Of a DNA stretch of 64,000 bases, positions 34,116-42,100 are shown in pieces. The stretch's first letter is position 1, and the number at the start of each line of letters is the position of its first letter. The position numbers were made by a program, and so were the translations under genes. The DNA lies in the NCBI RefSeq assembly GCF_024748615.1, contig NZ_CP087168.1:2170001-2234000 (forward strand), written 5' to 3'. Source of the DNA: Pseudomonas sp. B21-048 (GTDB lineage: Bacteria > Pseudomonadota > Gammaproteobacteria > Pseudomonadales > Pseudomonadaceae). The notes under the pieces were generated by a model that worked only from the letters and a program-made list of their open reading frames with translations, had not been told where the DNA came from and ran no database searches.

Positions 34116-35984
34116 TCAATCTGAAATTGTATCCACTACCGGCGTGCTGGCCTGGAGCTGCTGCCGATAGTTGGCTGCCCGCTGAAGCACGTGGGTCAAG
34201 GCCTGAAAGGTCGTCGGTTTGGTTAAAATGTCATTGGCACCGGCGGCCCTGAAACGTTCTATTTCGCTCGAAAAAGCACTCGCGGTGAACGCAACGATGT
34301 AGGAAATATTGCGCAGTGCTAGTTGGCGGATTTTATGGATGGCCTCTAGCCCATCCATAACAGGCATATTGATATCCATAAAAATGATATCGGGAGTCGA
34401 AGTCATACAATGATTTACTGCTTCCAGGCCATCTGACGCAAGGTGGGGTGCATAACCCAGCTCTTGTAACATCGCCATGGCAACTTTCTGACTCACAAGA
34501 TGGTTTTCCACCAGCAAGATATCGAGCGGGTAATCCTCGGCAAAAGATGAGTCGAAATCGACCGATGCAGGGTCGTCCTGGATGGGGAGTTCCGAGACTG
34601 AAAAAAGCTCCATGGGGAGTGAGAAGGAGAACGTCGATCCGACGCCAGACTGACTGGTAAAGGATAAAGTCCCCAGCTGCGCCTCGACCAGATTTTTGCA
34701 GATGGAAAGACCGAGCCCACTTCCGGTAAAGCGCTGACTGGTCGGTCCTTTAAACTGAGCAAAGGGCTTGAACAGGCTGTCTTGCCGTTCCATGGGGATA
34801 CCTATGCCGGTATCGCATATGGAGAATTCGAGTCGGGCTCGAGTGCCGTAACCGCTAGTCGTGACCATGAGCGATATTTTTCCGGCCTCGGTGAATTTAA
34901 CCGCATTGCCCAACAAGTTGATCAATATCTGGCGAAGGCAATTGGTATCGGTTTTGACTAAGTGAGGTACGTTGGGTGATACCCGGGCCTCAAGCACTAT
35001 TGGCTTGTCCTGAAGGTTTTGCCGGATCATTTCAATACTGGATGAAACCAGCGCTCTTATTTCGAAGACACGAGGCTTCAATTCAAGTTTGCCTGCTTCG
35101 ATTTTTGCAAGGTCGAGAATGTTGTCGATAAGAGACAGCAGGGCTTGTCCACTTGTATTAATCGTTTTTAGCAGACTGCTTTGCTCGGGGTTCAGGGCGG
35201 ACCTTGCCAGCAACTCGGTCGCGCCGATAACACCGTACATGGGCGTGCGGATTTCATGACTCATGGTGGCCAAGAAACTGGTTTTTGAACGATCAGCGTC
35301 CTCGGCGGCTTTTTTTGCCTGACTCAACACCTCCTCGTTTATTTGCAGTTGCTGGAGATGAGCACGCATGCGTATAAGGCTGAAGACGAGGAATACCAGA
35401 ATGGCCAGGATGATATGGTGCAGGGAGTCCTGATTAAGTTGCTGGTAGTAATCCGTCAAGATCATCTCCGCACCCGCAACATAAATCGTACCGTCCTGCG
35501 ATTTCATTGGGACGAAGACGGCGCGAAAGTCTCCCCAGTGATCCGAGTAGTCGATCCAGGTAGGTTCGGTGCGCTCAAAACTGTCGAGTAAAGCTTGACT
35601 GGCATCCGGGTAGGGATCGAAAAAGCGTACGAAATTCTTTTCCAGGATCTCTTTTTTCGATGCGCTGGAGCTGACCAGATAAGCCTTGCCCGAGCGTTTG
35701 ACCACGCTGTAGACAAAGGCCGTACCCATGGAATCGTTAAACCGGGAGAGCCGCTGGATGGCATTCCAGTCTTCCGTTTCGGATTTGGACTGTTTGTCGA
35801 TCAGATTGTCATGGTAGCGGTCGCCAAGAATGGCCGAAGCCCCCAACGCGGCATGCAGCAGCTTGTTATTAACATTGTCAGTGAGAATGCCTTGAGTCTC
35901 GACGTAGAGGTAGTAGATATAGCCACTGACACCTACGGTGTAGACCAGGAGAAAAATCCATGTGGTCCGTTTGAGTTTGAACAT
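34116..35984 (-). CDS. Hybrid sensor histidine kinase with receiver domain
   Basis: 622 residues. An N-terminal helix (about 8-26), a periplasmic sensor region of about 155 residues and a second helix (about 190-208) are followed by the HisKA domain with the phospho-accepting histidine H243 in MSHEIRTP, an HATPase_c domain (N-box NLLGNAVKF, G1 DTGIGIP, G2 GSGLGLSI) and a receiver domain whose phosphorylation aspartate lies in IIFMDINMPVMDG. There is no Hpt domain and no response regulator gene next to it, so it is an orphan hybrid kinase. The periplasmic part matches no sensor family I can name. Confidence 0.9.
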   Translation of the reverse strand: MFKLKRTTWIFLLVYTVGVSGYIYYLYVETQGILTDNVNNKLLHAALGASAILGDRYHDNLIDKQSKSETEDWNAIQRLSRFNDSMGTAFVYSVVKRSGKAYLVSSSASKKEILEKNFVRFFDPYPDASQALLDSFERTEPTWIDYSDHWGDFRAVFVPMKSQDGTIYVAGAEMILTDYYQQLNQDSLHHIILAILVFLVFSLIRMRAHLQQLQINEEVLSQAKKAAEDADRSKTSFLATMSHEIRTPMYGVIGATELLARSALNPEQSSLLKTINTSGQALLSLIDNILDLAKIEAGKLELKPRVFEIRALVSSSIEMIRQNLQDKPIVLEARVSPNVPHLVKTDTNCLRQILINLLGNAVKFTEAGKISLMVTTSGYGTRARLEFSICDTGIGIPMERQDSLFKPFAQFKGPTSQRFTGSGLGLSICKNLVEAQLGTLSFTSQSGVGSTFSFSLPMELFSVSELPIQDDPASVDFDSSFAEDYPLDILLVENHLVSQKVAMAMLQELGYAPHLASDGLEAVNHCMTSTPDIIFMDINMPVMDGLEAIHKIRQLALRNISYIVAFTASAFSSEIERFRAAGANDILTKPTTFQALTHVLQRAANYRQQLQASTPVVDTISD

Positions 35985-36048
35985 AAATCACAGCCTCCAT
36001 ACTGTAGGCCCAAGCATAATTTGAAGGTGGGCTGAAAACCATTTTTTT

Positions 36049-36105
36049 GTTTTCGCTGTTTTCGCTGTTTTCGCTGTTTTCAGGTGAGGCGGTGAGGCGG
36101 TGAGG
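36049..36105. repeat. Two adjacent short tandem repeats
   Basis: GTTTTCGCT occurs three times in a row at 36049-36075 with a fourth partial copy, and GGTGAGGC repeats almost three times at 36083-36105. They lie 65-120 bp upstream of the histidine kinase start (on its promoter side). The rest of the 320-bp gap between the kinase and the next gene is A/T-rich and holds only the terminator at 36263-36292; no gene is seen in it. Confidence 0.7.
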
Positions 36106-36262
36106 TATTACTTGACCGAATAGCCAGTTTTTTGGTTTTTTGTTCACCATGTTGAGTCGGTTTTTTGGATTGATCAGAAGTTTAAAGACAATTTTTAACA
36201 ACGCTTGCGAAGTGCTGCGTGCATAAGTCTGGGAGGCGATGTTTAAAAGTTTCGGACATAAA

Positions 36263-36292
36263 AATGGGCGACCTTACCTTGGATCGCCCATT
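36263..36292 (-). terminator. Rho-independent terminator of the DUF6124 operon
   Basis: AATGGGCGA (36263-36271) and TCGCCCATT (36284-36292) form a 9-bp stem; read on the minus strand it is followed by TTTTT. It lies 12 bp past the stop of the 88-residue gene. Flanking sequence is shared with the terminator at 34001-34031. Confidence 0.8.
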
Positions 36293-36304
36293 GTTATTGG
36301 TGAT

Positions 36305-36571
36305 TTAAAGTAGCGTTCGCAACCGCCGTCCTACCACATCCAGCAAATCGCAGCCATCGCGCAACGGGATGGCCAACACCCGCGCAAACTCTTGCAACAG
36401 CGCAGCATCACCACCAAGCGCTTCGCCCAGGGAAAGCGTTTCCAACAGTTGAGTGACGCTGCGAATGCGATACGCCGCCGTGTCGTGCAACACGTCGACA
36501 GGCGCTTCGGTATCGATCAACAGGGAAGGGATCGTGCAGTCGATGCCGGTAATCGGCATGTATCGAGTCAT
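36305..36571 (-). CDS. Small hypothetical protein coupled to DUF6124 gene
   Basis: 88 residues beginning MTRYMPITGIDCTIPSLLID and ending in a helical LLDVVGRRLRTLL. No signal or membrane segment. Its start overlaps the DUF6124 stop by 4 bp (ATGA), so the two are translated together and probably act together. No function is known to me. Confidence 0.65.
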   Translation of the reverse strand: MTRYMPITGIDCTIPSLLIDTEAPVDVLHDTAAYRIRSVTQLLETLSLGEALGGDAALLQEFARVLAIPLRDGCDLLDVVGRRLRTLL

Positions 36572-36942
36572 GGCTGCACCTCCTGAACATCGGACACCCC
36601 ACCGGGTGGATCGAGATTATCCAGCGCCCGGTTTACCAACAATTCACCCAGCACGGCCAATTGCTGAATCGATAGCGCTAGGCTGCGGTGCGAGCCTTCG
36701 AGTTCACAAGCAAAGTCGGTCGTCAGCACGTTAAGCGAGGCGAGGGTTTCGCAGGCGTGGCTTAGCAGGGTTTCGGTGTCGATGTTGGGGAGGAGGGTGA
36801 AAACGTGGCTGATGGGGTCGGGGGTTTTTGGGTCGCGGAGGCGGGCGCCGATGGTGCGTTGGGTTGCTTGGCTGAGTTGGAGGGGGTCGAGGGAGTCGGA
36901 AGCGTCCGGGGTTTCAGGGGGATTGGGAGTGATCTTTTTCAT
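36568..36942 (-). CDS. DUF6124-family protein
   Basis: 124 residues. After a variable proline-rich start (KKITPNPPETPD) it has the blocks VFTLLPNIDTETLLSHACET, LASLNVLTTDFACELEGSHR and LAVLGELLVNRALDNLDPP, which match the pseudomonad family DUF6124 (formerly grouped with DUF3077). These proteins are multi-copy in Pseudomonas and of unknown function. AGGAGC 7 bp upstream supports the start. The gene is preceded by a long structured leader (see 36943-37200), which suggests regulation at the RNA level. Confidence 0.78.
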   Translation of the reverse strand: MKKITPNPPETPDASDSLDPLQLSQATQRTIGARLRDPKTPDPISHVFTLLPNIDTETLLSHACETLASLNVLTTDFACELEGSHRSLALSIQQLAVLGELLVNRALDNLDPPGGVSDVQEVQP

Positions 36943-36973
36943 GGTGAAGCTCCTTGATCAAATGGAGCTGCCA

Positions 36974-37075
36974 CTACCCGCTGTCAAACAGGATGGGTGG
37001 CAGCTGTGCGCGGGTTGACAGACCGAGGATCAAGGAACCCGGCGCACCCGAAGGTGCCCCACGCACAGCCGCCAT
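36974..37075 (-). CDS. Possible 33-residue leader peptide of the DUF6124 operon
   Basis: ATG 37073-37075 opens a 33-codon frame that ends at TAG 36974-36976, 31 bp before the DUF6124 start. The product would begin MAAVRGAPSGAPGSL and end QLPPILFDSG. No good ribosome site precedes it, and the same bases form RNA stems, so it may be incidental to the RNA structure. It covers almost exactly the structured part. Confidence 0.3.
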   Translation of the reverse strand: MAAVRGAPSGAPGSLILGLSTRAQLPPILFDSG

Positions 37076-37093
37076 AATACGGAACTGCGGGCA

Positions 37094-37128
37094 TAAAAAA
37101 AGTGCCAACTGTTCACATAGCGGCACTT
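37094..37128 (-). terminator. Intrinsic terminator or attenuator upstream of DUF6124
   Basis: On the minus strand AAGTGCC (37128-37122) and GGCACTT (37106-37100) form a 7-bp stem around 15 nt, followed by a run of T residues to 37094. It lies about 150 bp before the DUF6124 start with no gene to terminate upstream on that strand within 300 bp, so it either ends a small RNA starting near 37200 or attenuates the DUF6124 transcript. Confidence 0.6.
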
Positions 37129-37366
37129 GCATGCCTTGATAACGTTCGATCTGTCAAAACCGGTCGCTGAATTTGCAGCGACGGACGAAGGTTATCGGTA
37201 AGGGTGGCTGTGCGCAAGTTCGCGAAAGCGCTGTGTCTTGCAGGAAATGTCCGACGCTCTTGTCAGGCGTATTCGTGGATACCGCAGAGGAATATTTTTT
37301 GATTTTTTTTCAGGAGCCAAAGGGAGAGCCAAAGCAGAGCCAAAGGGGACGAGCCAAAGGGCGGCC

Positions 37367-37419
37367 AAAGGGGACAGATTTATTTTCATGAGTGCGTAGA
37401 AAATAAATCTGTCCCCTTT
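37367..37419. repeat. 53-bp hairpin element, copy A
   Basis: Arms AAAGGGGACAGATTTATTTTC (37367-37387 by position) and its complement (37399-37419) enclose an 11-nt loop ATGAGTGCGTA. It is preceded by four degenerate GAGCCAAAG units (37313-37366). The GGGGACAGATTTATT/AATAAATCTGTCCCC sequence is familiar from intergenic REP/MITE-like elements associated with IS200-like (RAYT) transposases. No transposase gene is nearby. Confidence 0.85.
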
Positions 37420-37454
37420 ATAGTCCTTATATGGCTTTATATGCTTTTTTGTGA

Positions 37455-37776
37455 TTAGTTTTCTGCTGCTTCAGCTTTGGCGAGTAATCTGTTGAGTTCT
37501 GGCTCAATTTCATCAATAGGTGTTGTCTCTATAAGCTCTCTGATGAAAGGCGCGTATTTTTTCTATAGGTACTTCTGCCCAGTCGAGTTCGTATGTTGCG
37601 ATGATTTTTACATCTATGTAGCAGGAGCTGGAAAGCAATAGTTTTAGGAGTTTAATCGCTTGCTCTGTTCTGTCTTCTCCCAAAGAAACGGCGCAACGCT
37701 GTTGCCAATACTCAGGCTTTTGTAGTATTTCTTGCTCTAATCGTTCCCATTGCTGATTTTTGAAGTCTATAACAAA
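37455..37776 (-). pseudogene. Immunity-type gene fragment, copy 1 (5' missing, frameshifted)
   Basis: The minus strand reads VIDFKNQQWERLEQEILQKP, then EYWQQRCAVSLGEDRTEQAI and ELDWAEVPIEK; after an A-run near 37562 the family sequence continues in another frame (YAPFIRELIETTPIDEIEPE to LLAKAEAAEN, TAA 37455-37457). It is about 85 percent identical by eye to copy 2 but lacks the N-terminal 45 residues, which are replaced by hairpin copy B. It is therefore dead by truncation and frameshift. Confidence 0.8.
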
Positions 37777-37792
37777 AAAGGGGACGAACAAA

Positions 37793-37844
37793 AAAGGGGA
37801 CGGATTTATTTTCATGAGCGCGTAAAAAATAAATCTGTCCACTT
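37793..37844. repeat. 53-bp hairpin element, copy B
   Basis: Same element as copies A and C with a few substitutions: left arm 37793-37813 (GGGGACGGATTT), loop ATGAGCGCGT, right arm to 37844 (CTGTCCACTTT). A second partial GGGGAC unit precedes it at 37780-37785. It sits exactly at the truncated 5' edge of immunity fragment 1. Confidence 0.85.
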
Positions 37845-37880
37845 TATATTTTCTTCATGTTTTTCCGTGTTCCTTTTTTA

Positions 37881-38312
37881 TTATTTTTCTGCCGCCTCAG
37901 CTTTGGCAAGTAAACTATTGAGTTCAGGCTCAATTTCAGCAATAGGCGTTGTCTCTATAATTTTTTTGATAAAAGGTGCGTATCGTTTTTCAACAGGTAC
38001 TTCTGCCCAGTCGAGTTCGTATATTGCGATGTGTTTTACATCTTTGTAGCAGGAACTGGAAAGTAATAGTTTTAGGAGTTTAATTGCGTGCTCTGTTCTA
38101 TCTTCTCCCAATGAAACGGCGCAACGCTGTTGCCAATACTCTGGTTTCTGAAGTATTTCTTGCTAAAATCGTTCCCATTGCTGATCTTTAAAGTCTATAA
38201 AGACTGACTTTGCAACAAGCTCTGTACTGCATTCAGTCCAGTTTGACTCTTCCGAGTCGCCGATCCATGAGTGAAGCTTTTCATAAGTCTCGTCTTTTTC
38301 ATAATTTTTCAT
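37881..38312 (-). pseudogene. Immunity-type gene, copy 2, interrupted by an amber codon
   Basis: From ATG 38312 the frame encodes MKNYEKDETYEKLHSWIGDS, then SVFIDFKDQQWERF, an in-frame TAG, and continues QEILQKPEYWQQRCAVSLGE to LLAKAEAAEK (TAA). Copy 1 has GAG at the position of the TAG, so a GAG-to-TAG change is likely. Without it the protein would be 143 residues, soluble and helical. A restart at an internal codon could give at most the C-terminal 76 residues. Position behind an Rhs toxin suggests an old immunity gene; no family name is recognised. Confidence 0.8.
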
Positions 38313-38376
38313 GGGGGGTGACTCTTGTTGGACAAGATGAAGTCATTGCCCCTTTTTCTGATTACTTGCCATTTGT

Positions 38377-38526
38377 TTATGCTGGGTTTTTGTTTTGAAA
38401 ACTTTGAATGGTTTCTGGTACTTCAGTTGTGGTTATTTTGATGGTGTCTAACCTTTCAATTAAGGATTTTATTTTGTCGCTATACTCTATTGGAGTGATA
38501 AGTTGTGCGGCTGAATGAGTATAGAG
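38377..38526 (-). pseudogene. C-terminal gene fragment of unknown origin
   Basis: An open minus frame between hairpin copy C and immunity copy 2 reads YTHSAAQLITPIEYSDKIKS, then LIERLDTIKITTTEVPETIQ and stops at TAA 38377-38379. It has no start codon and begins at the edge of copy C, so it looks like the 3' end of a lost toxin or immunity gene. The composition is A/T-rich like its neighbours. Confidence 0.5.
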
Positions 38527-38528
38527 CC

Positions 38529-38581
38529 AAAGGGGACAGATTTATTTTCATGAGTGCGTAGAAAATAAATCTGTCCCCTTT
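38529..38581. repeat. 53-bp hairpin element, copy C
   Basis: Identical to copy A over both arms and the loop (38529-38549, 38550-38560, 38561-38581). It separates the intact immunity gene from the downstream fragments. A GGTCCCCTTTG echo follows at 38586-38596. Confidence 0.87.
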
Positions 38582-38638
38582 GTTGGTCCCCTTTGTTGTT
38601 TGTTGTCTATAAAGCTGTCCTCTTTTTTTTGCTTCTTA

Positions 38639-39139
38639 TTAAATGAATCTGTTCTGTTGTTCGAAAAAATCTTTATAAGCTGATAAGATAATTTTCCAAT
38701 TTTCAAATAGCCGCTCTTCGGATCCTTCGATTCCTTCGGGGGCAGGCATGTATCTAACTAAAGAGGTAATTTCTTCTGGGTAGTCGAAGTCTGCGTACAG
38801 CTCTTCAATTATTTCAAGCGGATCTTCATAGTCTTCTTGATGCTCAAGTAAAAAGGAAAGTAATAAAAAAATCCAAGGTTTGGTGGTGTCTGTTGCTGGT
38901 GAGAGGTCCTTGTCTGCCAGGGATTGGAGTAAGTCGCTTGCCAAATAATTTTCTTGAGGTAGCAATGAGGCGAGCTCAATTGCTTCTTGTGAGGACTTTT
39001 CTGTTAGGGTTTCACAGGCGTATTCCGATACTCCTTTTTCATCTATAAAACCGTGCTCGAATCCATATAGAAGCTCTTTCCAATTTATCCATGGAGTTTT
39101 TTTGTATATGTAATGGCCGTCGAGCGGAAGATTTTTCAT
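38639..39139 (-). CDS. DUF2247-like immunity protein
   Basis: 166 residues, acidic and soluble. The WINWKELLYGFEHGFIDEKG start and the C-terminal half with HQEDYEDPLEIIEELYADFD and YPEEITSLVRYMP match the DUF2247 family, whose members sit next to polymorphic toxins. It starts 7 bp after the Rhs stop, the standard place for the cognate immunity protein, and should neutralise the toxin domain at the Rhs C-terminus. The gene is markedly more A/T-rich than the core Rhs gene, as is usual for exchanged toxin/immunity tips. Confidence 0.75.
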   Translation of the reverse strand: MKNLPLDGHYIYKKTPWINWKELLYGFEHGFIDEKGVSEYACETLTEKSSQEAIELASLLPQENYLASDLLQSLADKDLSPATDTTKPWIFLLLSFLLEHQEDYEDPLEIIEELYADFDYPEEITSLVRYMPAPEGIEGSEERLFENWKIILSAYKDFFEQQNRFI

Positions 39140-39146
39140 TTTGTAT

Positions 39147-42100
39147 CTACTTGGGCAGTCTTGATGGGATTTGGTTTGGTGTACCAGTTATTTTTCCATC
39201 TGGGATGAATCGTTGGTGAGTTAGCTCTAGTTTTGAATTTACAATCCATTCGAAAACGCCACGTTTATTATTCATTGTTCCCTCCATTTGTGTGAACGTG
39301 TTATTTGTTCCATCTCCGCCCTTGAGCGGAAATACTCTTCCCTTTGCAGGTATCTGATCAACGACATAGCTAGGTGCTCTGTGCATTGGATCCTCTTTCA
39401 GAGCGTTTCCTATTGGTTGAGCTGCATTTATTTCTTGTGCAGCATAGCCAGCACGTTGTCGCTCAAAGAGAGCTACATTATGGGCCGAGTTATCCCGAGG
39501 CTCTGGGGTGCTAGGCGATCCTTCATTGACTGCCGCCTTAGTGGCCGGATTTTTTACCGCACTTGATGAAGTAAGGCTATCACCCGGACAGTTATTCAAC
39601 CCCAACGGATCCACCCACCCCGTAGGGTTAGGCACGTATTGGTAGTTGTTCAACCCACCCGCCAGCTTGATCAGATCCGGCGTCAGAAACCGTCCAGTCC
39701 CCGGATTGTAGTAGCGATGCCGGTTGTAATGTAACCCTGTCTCGGCATCGAAATACTGGCCCTGAAAGCGTAGCGGGTTGTCGATTTCGGCGATGTCGAG
39801 TGCGGCGAGATTACCGTAGGCGCGGTATTTCGCCGACCACATGATCTCGCCGCTGTAGTCGGTGAGTTCCTGCGGGGTGCCGAGGTGGTCGAGTTGGTAG
39901 TAGAACGGCGCGGCCTTCAGCGGGCCTTCACCATCGAGCATGGCCAGCGGGCGGAAGCTGCCGGGTTCGTAGATGTAGCTGCGATAGCGGTTATCCGCGC
40001 TTTCAGCGATGAGATGTTCGCCTTGCCACAGGAACTCGGTGGTGTGGCCATCGACGGTTTTGGCGATGCGACGGCCGAAGGCGTCGTATTTGTAGCTCGC
40101 GATGCTGCCACCCGGCAGGCTGACGCCGATCAAACGGTGCTGGCAGTCGTAACGGTACTCAGTGACGAGTTTCTGGCCGGTACCGCGACGTTCGCGGATC
40201 AGATTGCCGTACGCGTCGTAGTCGTAATGGCGATCGCCCTGCATCAATAGGCGATTGCCTTTGACGTTGGCAAGGTTCGCGGTTGGTTGGTCGCCTTGGC
40301 CCAGCAAGTTACCTGCCGGGTCGTGGGCGAAGCTTTCAGGCGTGCTGCCACGGACGTTGATCAGGCGATCAAGCGGGTCGTAGTGGTAGCTGCGGTTACC
40401 TTTGCGGTTGTCGTCGATGCCGGCGAGGTTGCCGTTGGCGTCGTAGGTGTAGCGGCGCTGGAACAGATTCTTTTCGCGCTGGCTGACGTTGTGTGCTTGC
40501 AACCGACCCTGTTCGTCGTACTGGTATTGGCTGAGCAGCAGGCCTTGTTGGCGCTGTTGTTCGCGGCCAGCGTTGAACTGGTGGCTGGTCAGGCGCGAGC
40601 CGTTGAGGTCGATGCTGCTCAACCGGCCACCGGGCTGATGGCGGTAGTCGAGCTTGCTGGCGTCCGGCAGGCGGCAGTGCTTCAGTTGGCCTACATTGTC
40701 GTACTCGTAACGCAGGGTGCCCCAACCCTGGTGTTCGGTGATGAGGCGGTCTTGCAGGTCATATTCGTACGCCAGCGGCCAGTTGCCGTCGTCAACGTTA
40801 ACGAGGCGACCGAGGGCGTCATAGCTGTAGTGAATTTCTTCGCCGTCGGCCAAGGTTTTCACCAGCAGGCGGCCAGCAGCGTCACGCTGGTACTCGGTCA
40901 CCAGCTCGCTGCCGTCGTCGCCGAACTCGGTCTTCTTCAGCAACCGACCGTTGAGGTCGTATTCGTAGGCGGTGCGGCGACCGTCGAACCCGGTTTCCTG
41001 CTGGATCAACCCGTTCGGGTAGTAGTCGAGGTGGTAGTGCTCGCCGCGTTCATTTTCAATCTCGGTGAGCAGCAGGCGCGAGTTGTCGTAGCGGTAACGC
41101 AGCTGGCTGCCATCGGGGTTGATGCGGCGGCTCACCAGGTGCAGGTTGTCGGCGTATTCGTAGCGGGTGATGCGCCCGAGTTCATCCCGTTCGGCGGTGA
41201 CGCGACCATACGGGTTATAGGTGAAGGCGCGGGTGGCGCCGCCAGGAAGGGTGATTTGTGTCAGGCGATCAACTGCGTCCCATTGGTAATGGGTGATGGC
41301 GCCGGTTTCTTCTTGACGGGTGATCTGCCGACCTAGCGCGTCGTAACGGTACTTGCGTTGGCCGCCGTCAGGCAGGCGTTCTTCCAGCAGTTGGCCGAGG
41401 TTGTTCCAGCCCAGTTGGTGACGGCTGCCGTCGGGATGACGGATTTCCAGCAGACGGCCTTGACGGTCGTAGCTGTAATGGGTTTCGGCGCCGTGAGGGT
41501 CGGTTTGCTGGGTGATATCGCCTTGACGGTTACGCTCGTACTTCCAGCGCGTTTTACCTCGCTGGACATCAATGAGTTGACCATTGAAGTAGTTGTAACG
41601 GGTCGGTTCGTCTTCTGGCGGGATGACGGCCATCAAGCGCCCGGCATCGCTGTACTGATACTCGGTGATGGCGCCCATCGGGTCTTTTACTGCGACCAGA
41701 CGACCCTGATCGTCATAGGCTTTCCGCGTTTCCCCGCCATCGGGAGCGGTCTCGCTGATCAAACGCGCATTCTTGTCATGCACGTAGACATGCTCGCTGC
41801 CGTCGGCGTTGTAAGCAGTCACTGAACCTTTGTCATCCCACTCGTAACGCGCTTCCAGCTGCGAGTAGTTAGCCCAGTGACGGACGCAACGGGAAAACTT
41901 GCCTTCACGCTCCCATTCCCAGAAAAAACTGGCACCACCGGCCAGTTGCCGTTCCAGAATGACGTGCTGATCGTTGTAGCGGTAATGCTCGGTTTCACCT
42001 GCTGTATTGGTCGAGGATACGAGCTGATTACGCGTGTTATAGCGGTACGAGACCAAGGTCTGAAGGGTTAGCCATGGATCCTGGCGCTCACCGCGCTCGT

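Larger units (their letters stand above)
36943..37200 (-). promoter_or_regulatory. Structured leader region of the DUF6124 operon
   Basis: On the minus strand several stems follow one another: 37138-37148 with 37186-37196 (11 bp, one mismatch) enclosing 37163-37169 with 37176-37182; a terminator-like hairpin (37100-37106/37122-37128, then seven T); GCTGTGCG/CGCACAGC (37062-37069/37003-37010) enclosing GCACC-TTCG-GGTGC (37044-37057); and AGCTGCCAC/GTGGCAGCT (36966-36974/36997-37005). The last two outer stems share 37003-37005. TATTAT at about 37074-37079 could be a -10 box for a shorter transcript. A ribosome site and the DUF6124 ATG follow immediately. Confidence 0.55.

Noticed and set aside
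35878..36201. Minus-strand frame of 107 codons upstream of the histidine kinase
   Set aside because: It overlaps the kinase start, contains the slippage-type repeat (ENSENSENS translation) and lacks a ribosome site.
38210..38398. Plus-strand 62-codon frame within the immunity-gene debris
   Set aside because: It is antisense to the amber-interrupted immunity gene, for which a paralogue exists; no ribosome site.
40287..41336. Plus-strand frame of 349 codons inside the rhs gene
   Set aside because: Antisense of the YD repeats; the valine/alanine-rich repeated sequence mirrors the Rhs repeat codons. No ribosome site or homology features.
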